64,000 nt of DNA, from NCBI RefSeq assembly GCF_016808335.1, contig NC_053153.1:32745172-32809171 (forward strand), in the 5' to 3' direction. Shown here in pieces: positions 33,765 through 45,891 of the stretch. Numbering within the stretch: the stretch's first letter is position 1; each line of letters begins with the position of its first letter. The notes under the pieces were generated by a model. That model was not told the DNA's origin. It saw nothing but the letters and a program-made list of their open reading frames with translations, and did no database searches. The stretch comes from Panicum virgatum. Its lineage: Eukaryota; Streptophyta; Magnoliopsida; Poales; Poaceae. The translations under genes and the position numbers were made by a program.

Positions 33765-35314
33765 GCACAAATCGACGCGCGTTAATTATACGCGGCTAGT
33801 GTGCGCGTACAGGACATTTCTGCATGAGGTTATTGTGCGCCAAGAGCCAAAACCGAGTAGCTAGGTTATTAAGATGGAGTTAACGAATAAACAATTAGTG
33901 CGTGCAAGTGTGATTAAGAAAACACACGGGAGGACCTTAATACTATGATTGTCCACCAAGAGCAAGGGCAAAGTCTAAAGCGAAACTCCTATAAGCAGAG
34001 GAATAAGTTAACCGTGGCCTTGTCAGCAATAATGTAATGCATGCTAGCTAGCTGCTATATATAACCAACGTATACTCTAGTACGCTGGCTAGCTAGCTGC
34101 CATTTTGTATCTTTATTTATAGGGACTTCAGTGTGTGGACTGTGGGTCCTTTAATTTTTTGCTAATGGAATCTGAGTTAATTGCGGCTGAGTCGATTGAT
34201 TAGGTAAGCATGTGATCGTATTCTTATGGTACCCGCAGGCGCGTCAATCGGACGGCGGTGCTCTCGCAGAAAATACGACAAGGCAAGCAGCCGATGGGAT
34301 CTGCCTATGGCAATGGAGGCGCATCTAGAACAGTGCCGGTACTCCACATATTATCTTGCAAATAATCTTTGATCTTGCAATTGTGTGTGCAAATCGTCAC
34401 TTTTCTTAACCAGTGGATCTAGATCAAAGCCGGGTATCCTAATATTTTCTTTTAGCCTTATCATCACTTCATTATATGCTAAAAAGGCCAATATTGACAG
34501 GGATAACCATCAATATAATACTAGCGCCCGTCCTATGGAGACGCGTCACTAGTGACACGGCGGTGCACGAATCTAGTACACATCAAACAAACAATCTATT
34601 TGACTTTTTATATAGTATAAATAGTATTGCATCAAGTCAAAGAAGTTTGACTAACTAATAAAATCCTAAACCGTCCTGAATTCTGAGTATTGCACAATAT
34701 GAATGCGGCTGCATCAACAGCGGTTCGAATCATAATATTATATTATGACCCTTTGCATGTGTACACGGTACACCATGATGCAAACATTTGCTAAAACTGC
34801 TTACTTCAAATGAAGACAGATGCATTTCCACATGCTTTTACGCTGGGTGAAGCAGTCAGTGCATGCGTGCAAACTTACCAGTAAAATGTGATGGAGCAAA
34901 GTAATTGGATATTTGTTGTGTAGTGCAGTACTGTACTGTACATGCAAGTATAGTAATACGGTCAGGTGTACCGTGTACATACTTGGTAATCAATTAACTT
35001 GAGCACGGTAATCAGTTTCTATACTACCACCGAACACACATCTAGTATTACTTCTAGAAACCATGATAAGAAAACAATGTAATGTAGTGTGCAACCACGC
35101 CACAAGGCATGGGCGCTGACCCAAGTTAGAATCTGAAAGGTACCACAACATATTAATTTCATAACACACCAATTTAAATCGATTTATCTAGCAATAATGT
35201 TGTTGATTTCATTTAACGTGATAGCAAGTGTGCACTTGACTGGTGCAGTTTTTGTCACTCATGACTATGTGACAGATCAAAATTTTCCCGGCTTATCGAT
35301 CTCTAACTTCAATC
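33765..35314. other. Region upstream of the synthase gene; no other gene seen
   Basis: AT-rich intergenic DNA with only short frames. It has repeated short phrases such as gctagctagct (34045-34100) and near-palindromic tacggtcaggtgtaccgtgta (34955). I see no transposon termini. It holds the synthase promoter and ends at the target duplication of CACTA Y. Confidence 0.6.
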
Positions 35315-35317
35315 GAG

Positions 35318-35660
35318 CACTACTACAGAACAGGCCTTTGTTTCAGGCCATTTGTTGCGGCTGCTTTTGGGCCCGGGACAATAGGTGGCTTTTGTCCCGG
35401 GTCCAACGGCTAGCCGGGCCAGGGGGGGGGGGCAGGGGCCTTTTGTCCCTGTTGGAGGCACCAACCGGGACAAAAGGGGGGCCTTTCATCCCGACCGGGA
35501 CAAAAAGGTGGTCTTTTATCCCGGTTGGTGGCTCCAACCGGGACAAAAGGCCCGCGCAGCCTTTTGCCCCGGTTGGAGCCACCAACCGGGATGAAAGGCC
35601 CCCCTTTTGTCCCGGTTGGTGCCTTCAACCAGGACAAAACTCCTTGGCCCCTTATCCCCT
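35318..35660 (+). repeat. 5' terminus and hairpin-forming subterminal repeats of Y
   Basis: After the terminus, 35437-35495 pairs with 35582-35640 (cctttTgtccc..gttgg and complement), and an inner pair lies at 35516-35550 and 35560-35595. The whole stretch can fold into one long imperfect hairpin. It precedes the first gene. Confidence 0.8.
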
Positions 35661-36744
35661 TCCCTCTCCCCCCGCCCGAGCCATTCAGCTCACTTGTTCT
35701 TGCTGTTCTTGGCTCGGGAGAGGGGAGTTCTTGCTCATTTCTTCACCACATTTGTGAAGATCTTTGATTCCCCCGTCCATCCATCGGCGCTAAAGATTTG
35801 GGGCTTGTTTTTCTCTTCTTCTATTGCTTGTGTAGCTCATTTCATGCTTTAGAAATGGAGAAAATGTGTAGTTCATTTCTTGGACATTTAGATTGCATAT
35901 GTAGGTGTGATTTTCTTTTAGATTTAGACGAGTATGTGGATAGTAGAAATTTTTAGAATGAGTGTAGACACTTCATGTGATTTACTTGTATATATGACCA
36001 TATTGTGGATAGTTGATTTTTGTATTAATGAATGAATTCATGAAATGAGTATATTAGAATTTTTTGTATTATCAATGGATTATTTTGACACTCTAGTGAT
36101 GTATTCGTTCATGCTCACACTGAAACCATCTAGAAGCTTAAAAAAACTTTATTTCAAAATAAGTATACGTCGTTAATCTCTATTCAACGGTGATGGCACT
36201 ACATTTCAGGGATACACGATGTGTTATAAGGACGCCACTAATGGGCTGGTCGCAACACCAGCACTTGCTGTTAATACGAACACAGCATTTGGCATAGTCA
36301 GCATGGCCGTTGTTGCACTGAGAGCATATCAATGAGCATGTTGTTTGTGCCAAGTGCTGTGTTCCTATCAATCGTAATTGTTGGTGTTGCGACTGGCCTA
36401 TTGGTGACATACTTGTACAGCACCGTGTCCCCCCGAAAGGCAGTGTCATCACCGCAGGGTCGAGGTTACCGACATATACATTTTCTGAAATAAAGTTTTT
36501 TTTCTTCTAGAGGGTTTCTATATATTGAAAAGAGTGTTCTTCTGGAACTGAAGGGTGTCAAAATAATTAGGAATTATAGAGATTTCTTTCAATTAATTAG
36601 AGATTTTGTCTTTTTTAAATGTTTTCATTGTTATTTGCAAGAGTAATTAATCTGATCATTGTAATTGTAATAGTAAATAATATTTGCATTGTAATTATAA
36701 GAATTTATAATTTTGTGAAAAATAAAAGTGTTTTCCAGTAAACT

Positions 36745-37052
36745 ATAGCTTCAACAGCTGGAGGGAGTGGCGCCGGTGGGGGTGATCGTTGTCCTTCTGG
36801 AGAGAAGGGCACAACTCTAGTAGGTCGTCGGTGCAAGAAACCTAGCGTTTTTCATAGGGCAGCGCTCCGTTATTTGGAAAAAGAATATAGAGAATGTGTG
36901 GCAAGGGGCGAGGAACCTCCGTTGATCTTGAGGATTTGTTGCGGCGTTACGGTTCGTCACCACCAAACTCGAAGGTTTCAGCTTCGCCATCTTCTTCTGC
37001 GCCAGCAAGAAATACGTCAGAGCATTATGCTTTCCCACGCAAGGACGTTTGA
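36745..37052 (+). pseudogene. Small 5' ORF of Y (start codon lost)
   Basis: It matches the Z ORF at 15902 (ASTAGGSGAGGGDRCPSGE, KKPSVFHRAAL), but the start codon is ATA and one T is missing near 36922 (ccgttgatc in place of ccgtttgatc), shifting the frame. Function unknown. Confidence 0.5.
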
Positions 37053-37209
37053 AAACCTATGTGTTGTTGTGTGAATTTTTAAGTTGCATGTTGAGTACTC
37101 CTTTGTTAGGTTCTGTAATGGATTAAGTACTCCTTTTAATTAATTATGATGTATGATGGATATTCATGTTATCTTTGTGGTGCAATGACTTATTGGCTTT
37201 GAGCTGATA

Positions 37210-38322
37210 TTTCCACCATCTTTTTTCAACATCATGACACATCTTCTAGTGCATCTTGTGAAAGAGATTGATATCCTCGGACCAGCATTTCTACACAACA
37301 TTTCCCATTCGAAAGGTTCATGGGGGCACTCAAGATATGTGTTCGTAATCGAGCTCGTCCAGAAGGAAGCATCGCCAGTGCCTATGGAACTGAGGAGGTC
37401 ATTGACTTTTGTGTTGACTTTATTGATGACCTTAAACCGATTGGGGTCCCTGAATCGCGATATGAGGGGAGACTAAATGGAAAGGGTACATTAGGAAAGA
37501 AATCTTATGTCTACACAGACGATTTCTCATTCAAGAAAGCGCATTATGCGGTTCTTCAACAATCATCCTTGGTTGACTCGTATATCGAGGAACACAAGAA
37601 GATTCCGCTCTCCGAGTTCCCGAAAAAGTCTGAGGCATGGATTACATGTGAGCACATGAACACTTTCGGCAGCTGGTTGCGGAAGCATCTAATGCATAAC
37701 TTGGATATAAGTGAACAACTGTTCTTATTGGCTAGGGGACCATCTTGGAATATCTTAACATACCAAATGTACGAGATAAATGGTAACACATTTTATACGA
37801 TAGCCCAAGATAAAAAAGAGTACCAATCAAAATAACGGTGTCCGTATGGATGCCATGGACAATAATGGAAAAAAAGACACAAATTACGGCTGCAATGAAG
37901 AGATATGGGAGCTGGATTACAGTCCCAATTTCAAGGTGCCTCTATTTCGTTGCCAATGGGTTAAGCTATCTGGAGGAGGGGTAACAAAAGATGAGTATGG
38001 GATGACAATAGTTGATCTCAACAATCTTGGGTATAGAGACGAGCCGTTTGTCCTAGCCCAGGATGTCGCTCAGGTTTTCTATATTAAAGACATGTCTAGC
38101 AAGCCAAAGAAGGGGATAAACAAGCAAAAGGATGAACCTAAGCGACACATAGTTCTATCAGGAAAGAGAAATATCGTTGGAGTGGAGGACAAGACAGACT
38201 TGTCAGAAGAATATAATAACTTTGTTGCCATTCCACCTTTCGAAGTAAATACCGATCCATGCATCCTGCTAGCCAATGATGATGCTCCATACTTGCACCG
38301 TGATCATAATTAAGGGACATTT
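37210..38322 (+). pseudogene. TNP2-like transposase of Y, C-terminal half
   Basis: The sequence begins inside the DUF4218-type region (FPPSFFNIMTHLLVHL, VKEIDILGPAFLHN). It shifts frame near 37300 and runs open at 37320-37835 (CVRNRARPEGSIASAYGTEE, YAVLQQSSLVDSYIEEH). It then shifts again to 37846-38313, where NYGCNEEIWELDY, VPLFRCQWV and VFYIKD mark the DUF4216-type C-terminus. The 5' domain and the Transposase_21 catalytic core are absent. The natural 3' end of the gene (YLHRDHN) is where element B inserted. Confidence 0.82.
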
Positions 38323-38738
38323 TGTCAGACCCGGGGCAACGGGACTGCTTACAGACATAGAATGTTCTAGAGTAAGGGATAGCTCATGGATGTACCTTAC
38401 CTCCCTTGTAACTACCCGAATAGGCGTCGGACAAGCTATAGTACAAAGGAAACTACCCGATTGTGTTGTAGTAGGACTCCAACTGTACTCGGCTAGGACT
38501 TTCCATGTATCCCTGTCCCCCCGGATATATAAGGGCGGGCAGGGACCCCCTCCAAAGACATCTACACTTAAGGCAATACAGACCACCACAGAAGACGTAG
38601 GGTTTTACGCAACTCGCGGCCCGAACCTGTCTAAATCTTTGTGTTCCTTGCACCATCGAGGTCCAGAGCCACCGATCCTTACCTACAAACCCTACTGCTA
38701 AGGGTATCCCTGAGCAGACTTGGCGGTAAACACCGACA
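38323..38738 (+). repeat. 5' LTR of B (416 bp)
   Basis: It runs from TGTCAGACCCGGGG to AACACCGACA. A TATA box, TATATAAG, stands at 38526-38533, preceded by a C run. Confidence 0.93.
38526..38533 (+). promoter_or_regulatory. TATA box in the 5' LTR of B
   Basis: TATATAAG with GC-rich flanks. All three LTR copies in the window keep it unchanged (about 9830, 38526, 49021). Confidence 0.75.
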
Positions 38739-38740
38739 GC

Positions 38741-38758
38741 TGGCGCGCCAAGTAGGGG
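38741..38758 (+). other. Primer-binding site of B
   Basis: TGGCGCGCCAAGTAGGGG begins two bases past the LTR end and is complementary in form to a tRNA 3' end. The tRNA was not identified. Confidence 0.8.
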
Positions 38759-38784
38759 ACTCGGCGAGTTCATCGGCGAGTTCG

Positions 38785-40960
38785 ATGGCCACTTTCGCTT
38801 TCAGCACCATGACGCCTCCCAGAGGCGCCACCTTCATCTTCGGTTCGTGGGTCTGCGTCGCCAATTGTTCAGGCGACTTCGATAGCCACTTAACCAACTC
38901 TCCCACGCCGAAGAGCTCTACGTCGGAAAACTCCAACAAGCTCGCCAGATCTCATGATCGCGATGTTATGTTGCTTACCGACCTCGCCAAGGAGATCGAG
39001 CCGATACTCGAAAACAACTCAGTTTTATTCGGACTCAGATTGATCTCAAACCGAAATCCACTCGGATTGGGACTCTTATCGCGCAACCCGTCTTTGGTTT
39101 GCGCAATTCATCGTCTGTTTACAAATAGATGATTAGATCCTCCTATGAAAATAGCTTGGATCGCCTACTTCACGTCGAAAACCAATCAGCCACCGCTAGC
39201 CAGGAGGCACCCGTTTTTGATGTTTACCCAGATCCAGTCGAGTCACCTCAAGACAGCCTGGATTTCATCACCAATGCACTGGCTAAGATGCAACTCAAAT
39301 CTTGCCGAGGTCATACCCTCGCAGAACTACTCGACAACCTGCGAGAAGTCGCCAGCATTAATGATCTCCCGTTTCAACACGGCACTCCCCTCGAAACCGA
39401 GAGGGAAACTGGCTCCGGTGGAACTATCCTAGCTGATTACGAATCTGACCTGGAAAGCTTCTCTCACGAGAGTTTGGTTCCGGTAATCATCAAGCCCGGA
39501 GGTGCTCCAAGCCACCATGATCCAATCGAAGCCTTGGATCAGATCTCAGTAGACAACCGACCCAAGACGCTCTAGCTGATGAAGACGAAGTCACTCGTAC
39601 AACCCGTAGGGAAAGGAATCAACGCAAAGAAGTGCGCAAGACTAGTGCGGCCGAATGTGCTCGTCTCCCACAACGCAACCTCAACAACAAATACAACAAT
39701 GTCGCGGATCCTATCTTCGGAACACCAATCACCGCAATGACAAAAGCAACCCTGCGACTCATGACGATGCCCCAGAATCCCGAGTTGGAACGAGTCATAA
39801 ATCTCACCAAAAACGCTGTTGAACAACACGAGAGACAGAACCCCCTGTCCTCGCTTCACGGTACGCGATCAAGGGCCACTGCAACAGCAATACCTCAAGC
39901 AAGCCGTACCCCCGGAGGCCACCAGCGTCAACAACAGTAGGAACAGCAGAACCAAAGAAACAAGAGGATCAGGAAGCTGCGAGTAGTCATCGCCCCAGAG
40001 GTGGCCAATCACAAGCAAATCATGCTCCTGGCCCTCAGCCAAACCGCAACAACAACAACCGTGGGAACAATAGGGAAGAGGTAGCCGATTCCATTATGGA
40101 TGCACGGGACATCATCGACGCAAGACGCAGAGCGCAACTTGCGGACAACTCCGACCGCTTCCAAGCCCTAAGCAAGGCTTTTGACAACATCGAGTACCCG
40201 AAGGATTTCAAGCCTACGAACATCCAAAAGTACGACGGTAAGCAAGACCCTTCTCAATGGTTACGTTTATACTCGACTGCTATTAGTGTTGCAGGGGGAG
40301 ATACCAACACCAAGGTCCTCTACCTCCCGATGGCCCTGGAGCCCGAACCCCACACATAGCTCGAAAGCCTGGCGCGCGAGTCAATCCACTCGTGGGAGGA
40401 CCTTAGGAAGGCATTCGTCGACAACTTCCAAGGGTCGCTACACCGAGTAGCTACTCGCCACGCCCTATCCATGATCAAGCAGGAGCAAGGCGAGTCGATC
40501 AGATCCTACGTCAAGCGCTTCTTCGACACAAGAGCTACCATCCCCAACATCGCCAATGATGACGTCATCGACTACTTCCAGAGCGGCATCACCGTCCAGT
40601 CACTATACCGCGACTTTGGGCGTAATCGGCCCAAAACAGTGGTAGATCTACGTGACATGATGCAGCGCTAGGCAGATGAAGAGGAGCAAGAACGCAGTCG
40701 CTTTCCCTGCCGCAACAACAACAACAACGGAAAGTGCCACAACGACCGTGGAGGGCCCAGCAACCAGCGGGATCCTACGCGTAAGCGTAAGCCTGACGAC
40801 ACTGTCGGTACTATAGATCGCACACCGCGTGGTAAGAAGGGTGACAAGCCACAGGACTAGTTCGACAAGATCCTTCACAACAAAAGATGTCCAATCCACC
40901 CCTAGAGCAACCACTCGATGTGGGAGTGCACGATCCTGCGCAAATCCTTCCAGTCGGCAC
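38785..40960 (+). pseudogene. gag of B (broken)
   Basis: It opens at an ATG (MATFAFSTMTPPRGA) 44 bases after the primer site. The frame reaches a TGA at 39132 and shifts to 39129-39575 and then 39632-39940. The gag core at 40096-40671 shows IQKYDGKQDPSQWLRLY, AISVAGGDTNTKV and YFQSGITVQSLYRDFG. A TAG at 40357-40359 replaces the tryptophan before LESLARESIHSW. A CX2HX4HX4C zinc knuckle (CPIHP.SNHSMWEC) sits at about 40890-40930 and also contains a TAG. This copy cannot encode Gag. Confidence 0.85.
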
Positions 40961-43900
40961 CTGCTACTGCTCCAAAGAAAGAACAAGACAAAGATGATGA
41001 AGATGACAAGAAAGACCCTGATGGTTTCCAACAGCACCAAAACGTCATCAACGTCATATTTGGAGGAGATCCTAGCTTCTCCAAGCGAGCTCAGAAGCTC
41101 CTACTCAGAGAGATCCTCTCAGTCGAACTAGTAATTCAGAGGCCACTCAAATATAGTGAGGTCCCCATTACCTTCTCCAGGGAGGATCAGTGGACCAGCT
41201 TCTCTGAACCTGGAAAGTTCCCGCTAGTACTCGATCCAGTCGTTCAGGGCTCCAAGCTTACTCGAGTACTCATCGACGGCGGAAGTGGGCTCAACCTGAT
41301 CTTTGCAAGCACACTGGTAAAGATGGGCCTCAACTATATGAGTCTGCTTACTCCAAGCATGGCTCCATTCTACGGCATCGTTCCTGGAAACTCTTCTACA
41401 CCAATTGGCTCGGTCACCCTCCCAGTCACATTTGGTACAGAAAGAACTTCCGGACAGAGTACTTCAAATTCAAAGTAGCCGACTTCGAGTCCTCTTACCA
41501 TGCTATCTTGGGAAGACCGGCACTAGACAAGTTCATGGCAGTACCACACTATGTCTACCTGCTCCTCAAGATGCCAGGCAATACAGGAGTCCTTTCACTA
41601 TGCGGAGACCTCCTCAAGTCTTTCGAATGTGACAAGGAAGCAATAGATCATGCGGCCACAATCCGGGTCCCTAGCTCTGTTAGCGAAATACTTGCTGCTG
41701 CTAAGGAACTCTCCCTCAAGGAGTCGATGCCTTCCAAAAAGCAAAGCCAATATCGGTTAAACTAACTGGTGAGGTGGGCACCAAGACTATTCAGTTACAG
41801 GAGGGAGACGACTCCAAGACAGCCATCATCGGAGCAGGACTGGGTGACAAATAGGAACTCGAGCTCGTCAACTTTCTTAGGGCCAACCGAGACGTATTCA
41901 CGTGGAAACCAGCGGATATGCCAGGGGTGCCCAAGGAGTTGATCGAGCATGCCTTGAAGGTCGACCCTAACGCCACACCAAAGAAGCAACGGCTACGGTG
42001 TTTCTCACCGGACAAGCAAGAGGCCATCAAGAAAGAGTTGGCAAAACTACTCGCAGCAGGGTTCATCAAGGAAGTCTACCATCTCGAATGGTTGGCTAAC
42101 CCTGTGCTCGTCCAAAAGAAGAAGAACAACGAATGGAGGATGTGCGTCAACTACACCGATCTAAACAAGCACTGCCCAAAGGATCCTTTCGGGCTACCAT
42201 GCATTGATCAAGTAATCGACTCAACAGCAGGATGTGTCCTATTATCCTTCCTCGACTGCTACTCAGGGTATCATCAAATCGCCCTGAAAGAAGAAGACCA
42301 AATAAAGACGGCCTTCATCACCCCTTACGGGGCATACACCTACAAGACCTTGTCCTTTGGGTTGAAGAACGCTGGCACAATGTTGAAGCCTATGTTGACG
42401 ACGTCGTTGTCAAAATGAAGACCCAAAATCAATTCATTACTAACCTGGAAGAGACCTTCAAGAGCCTTCGAAAATTCCGCTGGAAGCTCAACCCAACCAA
42501 GTGCGTCTTTGGTGTACCTCTGGAAAACTACTCGGATTCATCGTCAGTAACCGAGAAATTGAGGCTAATCCAGAGAAGATCAATGCCATCATGGCCATGG
42601 ACGCTCCAGCTACCATCAAGGACGTTCAGAAGCTTACAGGCTGCATGGCAGCCTTGAATCGATTCTTGTCCAGGCTTGGCGAATGGGGATTATCCTTCTT
42701 CAAACTCCTAAATCGACAAGATAAATTCGAGTGGACTACAGAAGCCGTGGAAGCACTCGAGAATCTCAAGCATCATCTCCAGTCACCGCTCATTCTAACA
42801 GCTCCACTACCCGGTGAGGAATTACTCCTCTACATCGCTGCGACTACCCATGTAGTCAGTACGGCGATAGTAGTCGAACACCCGGAGGAATGCCACGCTT
42901 ACGGTGTTCAGAGACCAGTCTACTTCATCAGCGAAGTACTCTCTGAATCAATGGTTAGATATCCATCAATTCAGAAACTTCTGTATGGAATTCTAAACAC
43001 CTCCAGAAAGCTCCGACATTACTTCGACGAATACAAGATCTCAGTCATAACTGACTTCCCATTGGGGGATATACTCCACAATCGGGATGGCACTGGACGA
43101 ATCTCAAAGTGGGCAGTTGAACTGGGAGCTTTGGAAATCAACTTCAAGCCAAGAACAGCAATCAAGTCACAGGCACTAGTCGACTTCTTGGCTGAATGGC
43201 GGGAAAATCAAATTCCAGCACCCCAGAACATTCCAGAGCATTGGGTGATGTACTTCGATGGCTCACTCAAGATCGATGGAGGCGGCACAGGAGTTTTGTT
43301 CATCTCCCCCAAGGGAGAACAATTGAAGTATGTGTTCCAAATCTTGTTCAAGGTCTCCAACAATGAAGCTGAATACGAGGCATTGCTACACAGCCTCCGA
43401 CTAGCAGTATCTCTCGGCATCAAGCGACTACTTGTCTACGGCGATTCTCTACTCGTCGTTCAACAAGTCAATAAAGAATGGGACGTCAACAAGGATACAA
43501 TGGACGCATACGTTGTAGAAATCGGAAAGCTCGAAAACAAGTTCTCAAGATTGGAAATCCACCATGTCGATCGCAACAACAACGTGGGAGCTGATGTCCT
43601 CTCCAAACTTGGGCCCACTCGAGCAACTGTTCCACCAGGAGTTTTTGTCCATGAACTTCACCACCCATCAATCAAGGAACAAAGCCAACAAGCCACTGAC
43701 ACGGAGGCCCTGGCCACAGTCAGAGAAGTGCTGATGATTGAAGAAGATTGGCGGACTCAGTTTATCGACTTCATCAAGAAGTTCAAGCTTCCACCACATG
43801 TTGATCCTAAAAGCACTGAAGCTGCCCGCATCATTATAAGTAGCAAGGGTTTGGTCCTCGTCGGCGACAACCTATACAAGCGCTCTGCTTCAGGCATCCT

Positions 43901-44997
43901 CATGAAGTGCGTTACCCTTGAAGAAGGCAAAGACATCCTCCGAGAAATACACGAAGGAGTTTGCGGCAATCACGCTGCATCAAGAACACTTGTGGGCAAG
44001 GCGTATAGGTCAGGATTCTTCTAGCCAACAGCTATTTCGGACGCAGAAGACCTAGTCAGACGGTGTCCTGACTACCAATTCTTTGGCAAGAAGACTGACA
44101 TCCTAGCACATAACTTGATAACAATCCCTCCATCATGGTCGTTCGCCTGTTGGAGTTTGGACATGATCGGACCATTAACCGTCGCTCCAGGAGGATTCAA
44201 TCATGTGCTGGTAGCAGTCGACAAGTTCACCAAGTGGATCGAGTACAAGCCCATTGTCAAGATCTCATCAGATAGAGCAGTGGACTTCATCTCCGACATT
44301 ATCCATCGGTTTGGTTTTCCTCACACCATTATTACAGATATTGGCTCCAACTTCACGTCACAATCTTTTTTGGGATTTCTGTGACAACTCCTGCATTGAG
44401 GTCAAATATGCTTCAGTAGCTCATCCTCGGGCAAATGGACAAGTTGAGCGCATCAATGGTTTAGTACTCGATGGCTTGAAGAAAAGACTCTATGATGCCA
44501 ACACCAAGAAAGGTGTCAAATGGATTCAAGAACTACCTCATGTAGTCTGGGGGCTGCGAACCCAGCCTAGCAAAGCAACTGGACAATCTCCTTTCTTCCT
44601 TACCTATGGCTCAGAGGCTATACTACCCGCTGATATCATGTGGAGATCCCCAAGAGTAGAAGCCTATCAAGAAGGAGAAGCATTTGAAGCTCGACAACTG
44701 GAGTTAGATTCAATCGAAGAGGCCAGAGTCAACGCCTTAACTCAATCGGCTAGATATCTTCAGGGAGTCAGACACTATCATGATCGCAACATCCAGCAAA
44801 GATCCTTCAACATTGGAGATCTAGTACTTCGCCGGATTCAGGATGAGACAGGACTGCACAAGTTAAATTCCAGATGGGAAGGTCCCTTCATCGTAACTAA
44901 GGTTACAAGACCAGGTTCATACAGAATCACTGATGCAGATGGCAATGAGGTACTGAATTCCTGGAACATCGAGCACTTGCGCAAGTTTTATCCTTGA
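40960..44997 (+). pseudogene. pol of B: protease, RT, RNase H x2, integrase (broken)
   Basis: The aspartic protease centre is VLIDGGSGLNLIF (41268-41306). RT motifs run from 42100 ([22 protein letters not shown]), but a 43-bp deletion after FGLKNAG (42377) shifts the frame just before the YVDD box (42391-42402). The longest frame (42501-44024) covers the RT thumb, the RNase H and a second RNase H with FDGS, NEAEYEAL, GDSLLVV and NNVGADVLS, all four acidic residues present. The integrase zinc region is cut by TAG at 44022-44024. The core (WSLDMIGPLT, TDIGSNF, NGQVERING) is split by one extra T at about 44370. The end, RKFYP, is at 44995. Confidence 0.9.
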
Positions 44998-45169
44998 TCC
45001 AAGCAGCTTAGTAGTGTCAGTTGATTTCCTTAATAAAGTGAGGATTCTTATTGGCATATCGACTACATTAAAGGCAATTTGACGGCATCACCAGTTCAGG
45101 ATAAGCTTACACAGTTTTCCATCAGAACAACTACACAAGCCGCATGCTTTCCCTTAAAGGGCACAAGCT

Positions 45170-45775
45170 ACTCGCCTAGCTCGAGAAGGTGAATTGATAC
45201 CTTTACTAGTTGTCCATTTTGGGTAACTCGACGGAGTTCATCCTAATAGGTCAACTATGTGGAACTCCAGCATTGCTGTAAATGCAAAACTACTCGCTTG
45301 CTCGACTATGTTATGGATACTACTACATTTTGTCCATCTTGGGCAATCCGACGGGGTTCGCCCTAATAGGTCAATCTTAGTGGTTACTCCAATCTACAAG
45401 TTAGACACCTTACTCACCTCGCTCGAATAAGCTTCAGATATCTTTCTGGCATTTACATCTTGGACAACCCGACGGGGTTCGTACCAAACAGTTTTGCCTT
45501 AAGGATTACTCCAGTCATTGGTTAAAGGACACCTTACTCGCCTTGCTCGAGTAAGCCTTGGATATCCCTATGACATTTACGTCTTGGACAACCCGACGGG
45601 GTTCGTACCTAACAGTTTTGTCTTATGGATTACTCCAGTCCTTAGTAAGGACACACTACTCGCTTGCTCGAGTAGTTTATGGATACCTTTACAAGTTTCT
45701 CAAATCGGGTAGTCTGACGGGACTCACCCTAAATGATTAACTTTAAGGATTACTCCATTCAAGTATTCTACTCGA
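45170..45775 (+). repeat. Degenerate tandem repeats in the B 3' region
   Basis: The same array as in B' (5990-6580): units of about 110-125 bp with ttgctcgagta, cgacggggttcg and ggattactcc. The order and number agree between the two copies, so the array predates the duplication. Confidence 0.75.
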
Positions 45776-45891
45776 TTAGTTCATATTTATCCTACGGTAT
45801 CAGATCATGCTTCTGAAGACACACCAATAGGATATGAATTACGGACAACAACAAGAATCCAATGAAGATTACAAGAGTTGTTACAAGAAGT

